Source: an uncultured Bacteroidales bacterium (GTDB lineage Bacteria > Bacteroidota > Bacteroidia > Bacteroidales > UBA932). Taken from it: DNA of 38,258 nucleotides. Location of the stretch: the NCBI GenBank assembly GCA_946187975.1, contig CAMHTE010000008.1, positions 1-38,258 on the forward strand, in the 5' to 3' direction. The notes under the pieces are model-generated. The model did no database searches. It saw nothing but the letters and a program-made list of their open reading frames with translations, and was not told the origin of the DNA. The position numbers were made by a program, and so were the translations under genes. This document shows positions 5,680-16,200 of this stretch, piece after piece (position 1 is the stretch's first letter; the number at the start of each line of letters is the position of its first letter).

Positions 5680-8595
5680 ATGAGATTATCACATAGAATT
5701 GCATCCGCTGCGGCGCTCGCGCTTGCGCTCATATCCTGCTCAAGGGAAAGCAGGGTGCCCGACGGCGGAGACCAGGCTGCGCAGCAGAGCGGAACCTATT
5801 CCTTCCGCGCCGTGCTGGAAGCGCCGGTGAGAACCTCCGTGGATTCCGAGGGCAAAGTGTCCTGGACTGCCGGAGACGAAATAGCCGTGTGGGATGAAAA
5901 AGGCGCCCGTTACTGCAACTTCGTGTCGGCGAAGGACGACGGAGTGTTCTGTTTCCAGGGCGAACCCGGGGTGAGCTACAGCTTCACCAAGGCGGTTTAT
6001 CCGGCCTCCATTGCCAAGGATGCCGGCACCATCTCCCTTCCGGACGCGTATTCCCTCGAAGAGGCGTCTTCCGGCAACTCCTGCCCCATGCTGGCATATC
6101 CGGACAGTCAGGAGCCTGGGGTGCTTCGTTTCAGGCATCTGGGAGCAGTGCTCCGCTACACGGTCGTCGGCGTTCCATCCAGGACTACCTCGCTGGTGCT
6201 CTCTTCGGCCGAAGCTTCGCTCAGCGGCGACTTCTCCTTCGCTCCGCAGGGGCTTCCCGGCGGAATCGCCGAAGGGGATGGCGAAGATATCACCTCCGGG
6301 GGAGAGCTGCCGGTAAAGTCTTCCGAAGGCTCCGGCGTGGTAATCCATTCGGCCGCTGGCAGCGGCACGGTAACGGTCGCCCTCGAGCCCGGAACCCGCA
6401 GGGACGTCACCCTGTATCTCCCGGTTCCCCTGGGAGCCTATTCCTGCACTCTCACGGTCAAGGAAGGCGACGAAACCATAGTGTCGCACACCACCGCCAC
6501 CCTCAAGGACATAAAGCGGAGCAAGATGGTGCAGCTGAGCAGCATAGCTTCCATCTTCGAGAGCGGCACGGGCACGCAGGAGGATCCTTACCTCATAGAA
6601 ATAGCCTCGGACCTCAGCCTCATGAGTTCGCTCTGTTCCGACCCTTCCTTCGCCGCGGCGTACTATAAGCTCGTCGCCGACATCGACATGTCCGGGGAAG
6701 AATCCTTCAAACCGATAGGAGGCAGCCAGTACGCAACCCGCTTCACGGGCGTGCTGGACGGCGACGGCCACACGATCCGGAACCTGAGCGTTTCCAGCGC
6801 GAGCTACGCCGGACTGTTCGGATATCTGGGAGGAACGGTGAAGAACCTCATTTTCGAGAAGGCCGCCATATCTTCCGCGGGCAATTACGCTGCGGTGGTT
6901 GCCGCTACCATGGCATACGCCACGGTGGAGCACTGCCGCGTGGACGCCCTGAGTTCCGTCTCGGCCGGCGGCATCATGGCGGGCAGCATCGCCGGACTGG
7001 TACGGGCGGGCACCATCGACGCCTGCGCCTCTCACGCCAGCGTGTCCGCAACCCGGGCGGCCGGCGGGATTGCCGGCGGCCTCAACCCCATCTCCAAGGG
7101 GCAGAACTGTCTGGTGATCAACTGTACCTACGATCCTGTGTACATGGACGGAAAGCTGTCCGGAGCCTGCCTGCAAACCTCTGCGGATGTGGCCTATATG
7201 GGCGGTATCGCCGGTGCCGCCTCGTTCTACAAAGATCTGGGCAGTACGGTTCTTTCATCCGAAGATGCCCGGATCGAGATTGTGAACTGCTACGCCTATC
7301 CGCTGGAGATGGCCAGCACCAGAACTGTTTCCACAACCGTTTATCATATCGGCGGCATTCTCGGCCGGGCGGACGGCGCCACCACGGTGCTCAACTGCTT
7401 CAGCCCCGTCACATATTCCAACATACTGCGCAGTGGAACACGCCTGAATGCGTCCAACAATTCCACCCTCACCAGCACAGCGGCCATCGTAGGCCGTGTC
7501 TATACTACCGGTGTCACGGTATCCCGTACTTTCTCTTCCCGGGCCTGGCAGAAGGCCTGCGGCAATCCGGGCAGCGTGGAGTACAACCACTCGCTGAACA
7601 CCGTCCATCTTGGCGCCCCCAACATGCGGGGATACGGCAGCACCTTCCTCAACGGCACTGAATACAAGGAAGCGGACGGCGGACTTGCCGCCGCCCTGAA
7701 TGCTGGCGTGCAGGAGTGGAACGCCGGCAGTCCCGCCGTGGCGGCCTTCGAATGGGCCTACGACCCCACGCACGGCTATCCGAAACCCCAGGGCGTGGAT
7801 GTCCCCGGCGTCGTCACCCGCAAGGTGAGCGTGATAGGCGATTCCATCTCCACCTACGAAGGATTCATGTTTTCCAATGACAACTACCACCAAAGCAAGC
7901 ACTATCCCAACACCGGCGGGTCGAGTACCGAAAAGGCGGATTGGGCTCCGCAGGTGCACAACGAACAGCTCACCTGGTGGTGGAGGCTCATCTACGATAA
8001 AATGACGAATGCCCGCCTGGAGGTGAACAGCGCCTGGGGCGGCACCACGGTCAGTTACCTTACGGAAAAGACGGAGCACTCGGCGAATCCCAGCGCTTCG
8101 TGTCAGGTGAACAGTCTTCAGGGACGCTATCGCGACTATGGCCTGGGCAATCCCGACGTGCTCTTCTACTTCGGCGGCCGCAACGACTATGCCGCGGTGG
8201 GTGGCAATTCGCTCGACCTGCTGGGCGACTATTCCACAGATTCCCTCCAGGTTGCCTACGATGCTCCTTCGCCTGCGCTGTACAATAACTACAGCCAGGG
8301 CACCGTTGCCATCCTGAAACATTTCCACGACGCACATCCGGACGCGAAAATCATGATCATGATCACCGACCTCATGACCGACGAATATGAGGACTCGGCC
8401 GAAGCAATCCGGGCTTTCCTTGAAGACAAGGGCTATGACATCAAGTTTGCCAATCTGCACAAGCGCGGCACCACCAATAAGCAGAATAACGATATAGGCG
8501 TGATCAAGGAAAAGGGTTCCCACCCGAATGCCACGGGCTGCGAAAACATAGCGAATTACATCTGGGAACAGCTCGGCGGCTGGCTCGATAACTGA
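5680..8595 (+). CDS. Fimbrillin-like / GLUG / SGNH-hydrolase lipoprotein (971 aa)
   Basis: The ATG at 5680 gives a clean lipoprotein signal with lipobox LISC (Cys20). In-frame upstream starts would overlap the promoter. Residues 35-285 are fimbrillin-like (VRTSVDSEGKVSWTAGDEIAVWD). From about 294 the GLUG opening appears (GTGTQEDPYLIEIASDLSLMS, TADIDM-like VADIDM, FTGVLDGDGHTIRNL), followed by GLUG-like strands (AGLFGYLGG, AGSIAGLV, GGIAGGL). Residues 713-971 are an SGNH/GDSL hydrolase with GDSIS (Ser722), a WGGT block, GGRND (Asn835) and HPNATG (His948). The Asp usually three residues before that His is Lys945. SGNH enzymes cut ester bonds, often acetyl esters of polysaccharides. It is first in the operon and 14 bp from the next gene. 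Confidence 0.87.
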   Translation: MRLSHRIASAAALALALISCSRESRVPDGGDQAAQQSGTYSFRAVLEAPVRTSVDSEGKVSWTAGDEIAVWDEKGARYCNFVSAKDDGVFCFQGEPGVSYSFTKAVYPASIAKDAGTISLPDAYSLEEASSGNSCPMLAYPDSQEPGVLRFRHLGAVLRYTVVGVPSRTTSLVLSSAEASLSGDFSFAPQGLPGGIAEGDGEDITSGGELPVKSSEGSGVVIHSAAGSGTVTVALEPGTRRDVTLYLPVPLGAYSCTLTVKEGDETIVSHTTATLKDIKRSKMVQLSSIASIFESGTGTQEDPYLIEIASDLSLMSSLCSDPSFAAAYYKLVADIDMSGEESFKPIGGSQYATRFTGVLDGDGHTIRNLSVSSASYAGLFGYLGGTVKNLIFEKAAISSAGNYAAVVAATMAYATVEHCRVDALSSVSAGGIMAGSIAGLVRAGTIDACASHASVSATRAAGGIAGGLNPISKGQNCLVINCTYDPVYMDGKLSGACLQTSADVAYMGGIAGAASFYKDLGSTVLSSEDARIEIVNCYAYPLEMASTRTVSTTVYHIGGILGRADGATTVLNCFSPVTYSNILRSGTRLNASNNSTLTSTAAIVGRVYTTGVTVSRTFSSRAWQKACGNPGSVEYNHSLNTVHLGAPNMRGYGSTFLNGTEYKEADGGLAAALNAGVQEWNAGSPAVAAFEWAYDPTHGYPKPQGVDVPGVVTRKVSVIGDSISTYEGFMFSNDNYHQSKHYPNTGGSSTEKADWAPQVHNEQLTWWWRLIYDKMTNARLEVNSAWGGTTVSYLTEKTEHSANPSASCQVNSLQGRYRDYGLGNPDVLFYFGGRNDYAAVGGNSLDLLGDYSTDSLQVAYDAPSPALYNNYSQGTVAILKHFHDAHPDAKIMIMITDLMTDEYEDSAEAIRAFLEDKGYDIKFANLHKRGTTNKQNNDIGVIKEKGSHPNATGCENIANYIWEQLGGWLDN

Positions 8596-8609
8596 TGGAG
8601 GGACTTGCA

Positions 8610-9410
8610 ATGAAAAAGACTTACACTATTATGCTTGCGACCCTTTCCCTTGCGGCGCTCTGCTCGTGCGGGAAGGAAGGGAAGGTGCTGCCCCGCACCC
8701 CGGAGCTCATAGACTGGACCTTCGAGGCTCCCGCCACCAGGGCCACTTTCGACGAACGCGGAAAGTTCGCCTGGGAGGCATGGGATACCATAGACGTATG
8801 GGATGCAGCCTCCGGCTCGTTCACGGTCTTCACCACCGTTACTGGTAGCGGCATCTTCTATGCCAAGGCTCCTGCGGACTCCAGGTTCGCCGGCGCCGCC
8901 TACCACCCTTCCGGCATCGCCAGGGACTCCTCGATGGTGAACGTCTCCGGCGAGGCGAGGCCCCTTTGCGCCGTGTTCGAGGAAGGAAGCAGCGTGCTGC
9001 ATTTCAAGCACATAGGAGCTTATGTAACCATAGACGTGCGCAACATAGTGCCGGAGGCGGTGGCGCTCGAGATATCTTCTCCGGAAGCGCTGCTGGACGG
9101 TGACGCCCGGCTCGTTTCGGGCGTGTGGGCAGCGGCAGAAGGGGCCGGCTCCGTGCGCTTCCCGGTTACCGAGGCGTTCATGACCGTTACGATTCCGATT
9201 CCCGTGGGCAGCTACAGCCTGGGGTACAGGATTGTGGATTCCGAAGGGGAAGCGCTCCTTCAGGCCTGCACCGACGGTGCGGTAGCCTTCGAGCGCGCCC
9301 ACTCCTACTACTTCCCGCCGGAAGATTTCATTCCTGTGGAGAGGCTAACCGAAATCACAGTGGAACTTGAAGATTACACAATAGAGGAAAGCAATGACGA
9401 TTGGCAGTAG
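8610..9410 (+). CDS. Fimbrillin-like lipoprotein (266 aa)
   Basis: The start ATG at 8610 is 7 bases after GGAGGG (8597-8602). An in-frame ATG at 8595 overlaps the upstream stop but places five extra residues before the signal. The lipobox is LCSC (Cys20). The rest resembles the N-terminal fimbrillin-like domain of the preceding protein: TRATFDERGKFAWEAWDTIDVWD, a YHPSGIARD strand, LHFKHIGAYVTIDV and a final AHSYYFPPEDFIPV. This domain is shared by FimA/Mfa pilins and many Bacteroidetes surface lipoproteins. No enzyme domain is attached here, so it may be an assembly subunit or a simple binding module. It overlaps the next gene by 17 bp. Confidence 0.8.
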   Translation: MKKTYTIMLATLSLAALCSCGKEGKVLPRTPELIDWTFEAPATRATFDERGKFAWEAWDTIDVWDAASGSFTVFTTVTGSGIFYAKAPADSRFAGAAYHPSGIARDSSMVNVSGEARPLCAVFEEGSSVLHFKHIGAYVTIDVRNIVPEAVALEISSPEALLDGDARLVSGVWAAAEGAGSVRFPVTEAFMTVTIPIPVGSYSLGYRIVDSEGEALLQACTDGAVAFERAHSYYFPPEDFIPVERLTEITVELEDYTIEESNDDWQ

Positions 9411-12126
9411 TTATTCGCGAGCGTTTGCCGCGGCACTCTCCCTCCTCCTGATCTCGGGCTGCGTGCAGGAACAGAAGACGGCATTCGCAAGAGGGGAGGG
9501 AGCGGAGAAGGAAGAGCAGATGCCGGAGTCGCCTGCAGGCAACCAGGCCGGGTTCAGCCTCGGCACCGGGGAGGGAGCGCTGAGGGTGGCTGTCGGAGGC
9601 GCCGCGCATGTTTTTTCCGAAGCCGATGAAATTTACTTCAAGTCGGCCATATATCATCCCACGATAGGCGAAACCGGTACAGCGAATCTGGACATACCGG
9701 AGGCAACTTCCGGGGAATACCTCATGTTCCTTTTTCCCGGAGGCTCACGTTTCTGGTACTCCGTGCCGGAAGAGGCGCCCTTGAGCGGGCTCATCATTCC
9801 GTATTCCCAGTTCTACGGGTCCACGGTGGAGCTGCTTTCGCAGTATCCCATGATAGGCCGGCACAACGGCACCGCGGGCTCCCTTGAATTCAAGGAGATA
9901 CTTTCCGCCGTGGGCATCACCGTGAAGGGCGACTTCAATGCGGCTTCGGTGCATCTTCAGAACAAATCCGCCCGTCAGCTCGTGTCCAGGAACCTTGCGG
10001 GCATGGCCTCGCTCAACGAAGACGGCGAGTTCGTGCTCACTGAAGGTGTGAACTTCGTGAACCTCAACTGCACCGACGGCGGCAGCGGCGTGCCCGTTAC
10101 TTCAGCCGGCAAAACCTTCTACCTGCTGCTTGCGCCGGGCAATTACGACGAGGGTCTCACCCTCACGGTTACCGGAATGGACCACAAGGGGCAGGTGTTC
10201 GACGTAGCCCCCTTCGAAGTGGCTCCAGGAGAAGTGAAGACCATCGAAACGGCCTTCAGCTACGCTCCTCCCGTCGACCTTCTCTTCTTCGAGCATTTCG
10301 ACAACTTCGTGTGGGGCGGCAACGTGCAGGGTAACGAGGCGGTGGCCTCCTATGCCCCCGACGCCTCCGCCGACCCCAACGAAACCCCCATGGCCCGCAC
10401 CGGTTATGAGCAGGCCTTCACCAGGGTGGGAACAGTCACCCCTGGCTCGGCCTTCATACAGACCAACTGGGCTTCCGTATCGGGATGGACGGTGGGGCAG
10501 AGGCCCAGCGTGAGCGCGGAGTATGTGAAGAGCCGCAACATAGGGGACATAACCTATATGTTCCGCTGCCAGGAGTTCCAGGGCTGCTTGAGCGTAGGCG
10601 GTGCAGACGAGATGCGCGGCGGGTACACTCCGCTGGGTACCGGTCCTGTCAAGCTTGCCGACGGCGAGATTTACTATAGCCTCAGGATATCCTTCGACGT
10701 GTGCCTGCGCTACGGCACCAAAGACCGTTTCTGCAGCCAGCTCAGCGGCAGCGGAATAGCATCCCGGCTGGTGATAGACGGCGAGGAGGTGCCCCTCGAG
10801 AATACGATAGGAGGCAACAATACCTATAACCATAGCTTCCAGAACGTCTGCTCGTTCGGTGCCGGTCTCATTCCCGGGCCGAAATCGGCGAAGTACACAG
10901 AAGGGTGGCACCATGTGGAAATCACCCTCGTGCAGATGAACGAACTTTCACTGCTGGGACTCTGGGGATACGACACTTCCGCAGTGATTGACCATGGCGC
11001 CCTCATCGACAACGTGGAGATTCGCAGGGTGCCGGTGGAACCCGCTGCGGAAAAGCCGCTGCGGGTTCTGGTATGGAACATACAGTACGGCATGTGGGCC
11101 GACCAGGCCAACGACTTCAGGAACTTCGCCGAGTTCATAAAGAAATACGATCCCGACGTGTGCGTGTTCGACGAGGCTAAGAGTTACTGGGCCGACGGTG
11201 TTGCAACTCACAGCGGCGTGTCTGCAGGCAAGTACCGTCTGTTCAAGAACAATGCGGCCAGCGGTCCCGACGCCACCTATAACAATATCACCAACAGCGA
11301 ATGGGGGGCTCTTGCCGCCAAATGGGGCCATCCCTATCATGCGGTGGCCGCGTACTGGTTCAACGACGCCAAGACCAACATCAACATGTTCCCCCAGGTG
11401 ATAACATCCAAGTACCGGATAACCACCGTGGACCGGCTTCACTCCGTGAGCGTTCCCGACGAACCTTCCGTAAGCCTCACTCGAGGCGGCGGACATTTCC
11501 GCATAACCGTGGACGGGAAGACGGTGAACATAGTTACCGTGCACCTCTGGCCGTTCAAGTACCGCAACAACAACGACCAGAGCAAGAACGACCGCGAGGG
11601 TTACGACGTTCAGAGGCGCGAACTCAAGGGAGCGCTGAACGCCACTGTGGCGAAGTATCCGGACGAGGAAAACTGGCTTGTCATGGGCGACATGAACTCT
11701 GTTTCACCCCTCGATGAAGACTATCTAATAGAAGTCCAGTACGGTGAGTATCTGAATTACGGCGACAAATGGACTCGTACGCACCGTCAGGTGCTGCAGA
11801 GCCCCGACCGCCCCTCCGACGGCAACCAGCTTAACGGGCCTCTTAATTTCGGCAGGCCCCTTTTCGACATGCTCCGTGAAGGCGACGGCTCGCTCTATAC
11901 CGGCCCTGGACGGATGATAACCTCCACGGGCGGCAATGTGCGTTACGACATGATGTACGGAAGCGAATCCATGCGCCGGAGGGTGGATGCGAACTCCTTG
12001 AGCATACGCGACTCTTTCAGCAGCATAAAGAGCACCGCCCAGTACGACCCGGACGACGACGAGAAACAGGCCAAGAAGCCTTCGGACCATCTTCCGGTAC
12101 TGGTGGAATTTGACATGAGTAAATGA
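9394..12126 (+). CDS. Surface lipoprotein with C-terminal endonuclease/exonuclease/phosphatase domain (910 aa)
   Basis: A lipoprotein signal ends at LISGC (Cys23). Residues 40-290 look fimbrillin-like. Residues 290-550 are beta-rich and resemble a jelly-roll carbohydrate-binding region, ending ALIDNVEIRRV. The EEP domain spans about 554-910 with the family motifs in order: VWNIQ, FDEAK (metal-binding Glu), TVHLWP (His), GDMNS (765-769) and SDHLP (897-901). All expected catalytic positions appear present, so it should be an active metal-dependent phosphoesterase, either a DNase-like nuclease or a sugar/lipid phosphatase. Substrate cannot be read from sequence. It starts 17 bp inside the upstream gene and overlaps the next gene by 4 bp (ATGA), indicating translational coupling. 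The remnant at 5365-5567 is from the same superfamily. Confidence 0.88.
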   Translation: MTIGSSYSRAFAAALSLLLISGCVQEQKTAFARGEGAEKEEQMPESPAGNQAGFSLGTGEGALRVAVGGAAHVFSEADEIYFKSAIYHPTIGETGTANLDIPEATSGEYLMFLFPGGSRFWYSVPEEAPLSGLIIPYSQFYGSTVELLSQYPMIGRHNGTAGSLEFKEILSAVGITVKGDFNAASVHLQNKSARQLVSRNLAGMASLNEDGEFVLTEGVNFVNLNCTDGGSGVPVTSAGKTFYLLLAPGNYDEGLTLTVTGMDHKGQVFDVAPFEVAPGEVKTIETAFSYAPPVDLLFFEHFDNFVWGGNVQGNEAVASYAPDASADPNETPMARTGYEQAFTRVGTVTPGSAFIQTNWASVSGWTVGQRPSVSAEYVKSRNIGDITYMFRCQEFQGCLSVGGADEMRGGYTPLGTGPVKLADGEIYYSLRISFDVCLRYGTKDRFCSQLSGSGIASRLVIDGEEVPLENTIGGNNTYNHSFQNVCSFGAGLIPGPKSAKYTEGWHHVEITLVQMNELSLLGLWGYDTSAVIDHGALIDNVEIRRVPVEPAAEKPLRVLVWNIQYGMWADQANDFRNFAEFIKKYDPDVCVFDEAKSYWADGVATHSGVSAGKYRLFKNNAASGPDATYNNITNSEWGALAAKWGHPYHAVAAYWFNDAKTNINMFPQVITSKYRITTVDRLHSVSVPDEPSVSLTRGGGHFRITVDGKTVNIVTVHLWPFKYRNNNDQSKNDREGYDVQRRELKGALNATVAKYPDEENWLVMGDMNSVSPLDEDYLIEVQYGEYLNYGDKWTRTHRQVLQSPDRPSDGNQLNGPLNFGRPLFDMLREGDGSLYTGPGRMITSTGGNVRYDMMYGSESMRRRVDANSLSIRDSFSSIKSTAQYDPDDDEKQAKKPSDHLPVLVEFDMSK

Positions 12127-13271
12127 TGAAGGGTATGAGAAAGACAGTGTTTTTTGCAATTCTTCTCCTGGCGTTTGTCTCCTGCGGCAAGAATGCGGGA
12201 AACGGCGAGAGGAAAGATATAATAAAGGTTTACGAACACCCCGACAGCCTGCGCGCAATGGAGCGCAGCTGGGTGAGCGTCCGAGGCGGCACCTACACCT
12301 ATTACGTACGCTCGGCGGAGCCTTTCGAGGTGAAGTGGCAGGACAGCGGCGACGGCTGGGGAACCGTGGGAACACCGCAGAAGGCGGGCGACGGTCTCTG
12401 GAAGGTGGATTTTACGGCCAAGCCGCTCTCTTCCCGTACGCTCCAGAAAGGTGAAACCCTTTATTCCAGGCGCTTCGGAGTGATAATGTTCACCCATGCG
12501 GCGCGTTACCTCGGATGTTTTCTCATGGTGGAACAGGGAATGGACGTGCGCCGTTACGACGATTTTGCCGCCATGAACGGCTGTGCGGAGCCCAATGCCA
12601 CCTATGCCGACCTTCGCATCGACCGCTGGACTGCTTCCCAGACAGGCCTGGGATATACATCCACGGTTATCAACCCGGCAGACTCCGTGGCCTACGTGTA
12701 CAGCAAGGACGGTTACATAAAGCTCGGGAGCGACGACGGCTACGGGGCGGATTTCATCACGCCCTCAATTCCCGCCATCCAGGATGATACCCTGCTTGTG
12801 CTTTCATTCAATGCGGTTGCGCAGAGCGGGGCCACCCTTCCCGATTTCCAGGGAGGAACCGAGCCCATAACCCCCATGCGTGTGCGCAGGGCGGTTCCTC
12901 CCGGGGAACTGACCGACAGCACCAGCCTTACAGTGAGGGTGGAAGGCGGCGGCTTCATCCGTGACGTAATCGCCACCGAGGGCACTTCCATCACCTTCAC
13001 CGACGTGCCCGCCTACGACACCGCTTCGCCCGGTTATCCAGGCGACATATTCGAAGGAACGCGTTTCCTGGTGTTCATAGAGGGTACCGAACGGAACCCC
13101 ATTTCGGTGAATACCCGCATCCATTTCGAGGCGGGGGACATGAGTGGAGCGCAGATGCCCCGCTGCAACAGGATATTTTTGGACGACATCTGCATCTACC
13201 GTGCGAGCATGGTCTTCGACGAAGACATCTTCCCGCTGGCCGGACGCAGCGGACTTGACAGAGTGCTATGA
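12123..13271 (+). CDS. Uncharacterised lipoprotein of the SusCD operon (382 aa)
   Basis: A signal peptide with lipobox FVSC (Cys21) is followed by a protein I do not recognise. Three parts can be described. A small beta-rich N-terminal domain (about 35-135) contains WVSVRGGTYTYYV and VKWQDSGDGWG. A jelly-roll-like region (about 150-290) carries RIDRWTASQTGLGYTSTV and FITPSIP. The C-terminal part ends NRIFLDDICIYRASM, the strand pair often seen in carbohydrate-binding-like domains. Position directly before susC with 4-bp overlaps on both sides suggests it works with the SusCD complex, probably as a surface glycan- or ligand-binding accessory. No catalytic motif is seen. The alternative ATG one codon later is equally possible. 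Confidence 0.75.
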   Translation: MMKGMRKTVFFAILLLAFVSCGKNAGNGERKDIIKVYEHPDSLRAMERSWVSVRGGTYTYYVRSAEPFEVKWQDSGDGWGTVGTPQKAGDGLWKVDFTAKPLSSRTLQKGETLYSRRFGVIMFTHAARYLGCFLMVEQGMDVRRYDDFAAMNGCAEPNATYADLRIDRWTASQTGLGYTSTVINPADSVAYVYSKDGYIKLGSDDGYGADFITPSIPAIQDDTLLVLSFNAVAQSGATLPDFQGGTEPITPMRVRRAVPPGELTDSTSLTVRVEGGGFIRDVIATEGTSITFTDVPAYDTASPGYPGDIFEGTRFLVFIEGTERNPISVNTRIHFEAGDMSGAQMPRCNRIFLDDICIYRASMVFDEDIFPLAGRSGLDRVL

Positions 13272-16200
13272 GACAGAAGTTTACAACAACGATATTTCTC
13301 CTCGAGCTGCTCCTGGTGCCCTGCGTGCTGATGGCGCAGGACCGGACGGTCACGGGGACCGTCCTTGACGGGGACGGCATCTCCGTCATAGGAGCGGCGG
13401 TCATTCCGGGGAACGAATTATCAAGGGGAGTGATTACCGACATCGACGGCAAATTCACCATTACGGCCGCAAAGGGCACGGTGCTCACCGTGAGCTGCCT
13501 CGGCTTTGCCGACCAGCTGGTCACAGTGGGCGATGCGGCGGAAATCACAGTGGTGCTCAAGCCGGATTCCAACATGCTGGAGGAAACCGTGGTCATTGGT
13601 TACGGCTCGGTGAAGAAGAGCGACCTGACGGGAAGCGTGGTGAACATCAAAGTGGACGACGTGATTGAGTCGCCCGGCCTTTCGCTGGACAACTCCCTGC
13701 AGGGCCGGGTGGCCGGTGCCGAGTTCATGTCCACCGACGGAGCCCCGGGCGCCACCACCACCATCCGTATCCGAGGCTCCCGTTCCATCACCGCATCCAA
13801 CGAACCCCTTTTTGTGGTGGACGGCGTGATGGACGCTATTCACGACCTGAACGACCTGAATTCCAACGATATAGCTACCATTTCGGTGCTTAAGGACGCA
13901 TCTTCCACGGCCATCTACGGAAGCCGCGGTGCCAACGGCGTTATCATCATCACCACCAAGCAGGGCGGTGGCTCCGAAGGCAAGCCGAACATCACCTTCA
14001 AGGCCGATGCTGGCCTGGCCTGGCTCCCCGCGGGGCTGGATATCATGAACGCCACCGAGTTCGCCCTCTACAGAAACGACTACGCCTACTTCTCCAACCA
14101 GACGCGGCCGCAGTCGGAGACTTCCTATCCCGATCCATTCTCCCTCAAGGGAACGGACTGGATCAAGGAGATGACGCGCACCGCGTTCACGCAGAACTAC
14201 TCCCTTTCGCTCTCCGGCAAGGGCGGGCCCAAGTCTTCGTACTACAGCTCATTCTCGTATGCCAATACTCCGGGCATCGTGCAGGGAAGCGGCCAGCAGA
14301 GGTTCACCGGGCGCATCTCCGTGGACCGCGAGTTCTTCCCGTGGCTCAAGCTCGGCTATTCCGGCAGCTATACCTGGCGCCTACAGGACGTTGCAAGGGC
14401 ATCCATCGGCGGCACCTCATACAGGCAGGCTGCCCAGTACCTGTCGCCGTTCATCATGCCTGGCGACTACAACAACCCCCTGGTGGACGGCAACAACGAG
14501 AACCGCCGCATCAACACGCCGCGGGCGGCAATCGACCTCATCACCAACCTCAGGGAATACAATTCCTCCAACCATGCCTTCAAGGCTGACGTCACTCCGG
14601 TGAAGGACCTGGTGATCAAGAGCACCCTGTCGTACTTCCTCTTCCAGAGGCATCACTACAGGTACAATCCCGGGGCGCTTCCTGCCAAGAACGAATCCGA
14701 CGGCGGCGATGCCTACCGCGAGGAGTACAACAGCTGGTCGCTTTCCAACGAAACCACGGCAACATACACTTTCAGGGACCTCGGGTACCATTCCCTCAAT
14801 CTTCTGGGAGGTATCTCCGCATACAAGTCGGCCAATCACGGTTTTAACCTTTCAGGCAGCGGGTACATGGACGACGCCGTGATGTGGAACAACATGAACG
14901 CGGTGCTCGACAAGGAAACCTATACCGCCGAAACCACCTATTCGTCCAAGACGAAGATGAGCTTCTTCGGAAGGTTCGACTATAACTGGAAGTCCCGCTA
15001 CTACCTCACCGCCACCCTGCGTTACGACGGCGCCTCGAACTTTGCGGAGAACCACAAATGGGCCCCGTTCCCCTCGGCCGCATTCCGCTGGAACGCTTCC
15101 AACGAGGAGTTCCTGAAGGGCGTGCGCTGGATAGACGACCTTTCCCTGCGGCTCAGCGCGGGTCTTACCGGCAACGACGCCATCAGCGAATACCGGTCGC
15201 TGGCCGCTCTGGACAGCACCACCGACGGATATGTGTTCGACGGCTCCCAGCCGGTGGCCTTCTACCGTTCGCGTCTGGCATCGCCCAACCTCACATGGGA
15301 AAAGACGGCCATGTACAATCTTGCCGTGGACGCTTCGCTGCTGAAGGGCAACGTGAATGTAACCACGGAAGTGTATTATTCCCGCACCACCGACCTGCTG
15401 CTCACAGTGCAGATGGCCAACCAGACGGGTTATTCCTCGCGCTACGCCAACGTGGGCACCACTTCCAACAAGGGTGTGGAACTCTCGGTGGAAACGCACA
15501 ACATCAACAAGAAGAACTTCGGCTGGAGTTCCACGGTGTCGTTCTCGCACAACACCCAGCTGGTGGAGGATGTCGGCAGCGAGGAGTTCGTATCGGCCTA
15601 CAATTCCCCGGGCAACAACTCCTTCATGATGTACGGCTATGTGGCCGGATACCCGCTCAATTCCCTCTGGGGCTTCAAGTACGGCGGAGTGTGGCACAAC
15701 GAGGAGGAAATCCTTGCCAACGACGCCACCCACACCTACGCCGGCATAGGCGGCAACGCACGCGTTCTGGGCTATCCCCGCTATATCGACGTGAACCACG
15801 ACGGTGCCCTGAACCAGGACGACCTGCTGTACCAGGGTTCGGCGGACCCCTGGCTCTTCGGCGGCATACAGAACACCTTCCACATATATGGAGTGAAGCT
15901 CGGAGTGTTCTTCAACTACTCCCTCGGGGGCAAGATATACAACTATTCCGAGTTCTACATGGCGGGTTCGCGCCGGGCCAACCAGTACCGATATATGCTC
16001 AACTCCTGGCATCCCGAGCGCAATCCCGAGTCCAACCTGCCGCGTGCGGGCGTGATTTCCGACCAGGCCCTTCCCAGCGATTTCATGATCTACGACGCGT
16101 CGTTCTTCCGTCTCAAGACGCTCAGCGCCTCCTACACCTTCGACCTTTCCAAGAAGGTTCGGTGGCTCAAGGACCTCACCCTCAGCGTGGTGGGCGACAA

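Noticed and set aside
13268..13600. STN domain or anti-sigma-linked signalling at the SusC N-terminus
   Set aside because: The mature protein begins directly with the CarboxypepD_reg domain, and no sigma/anti-sigma genes are adjacent.
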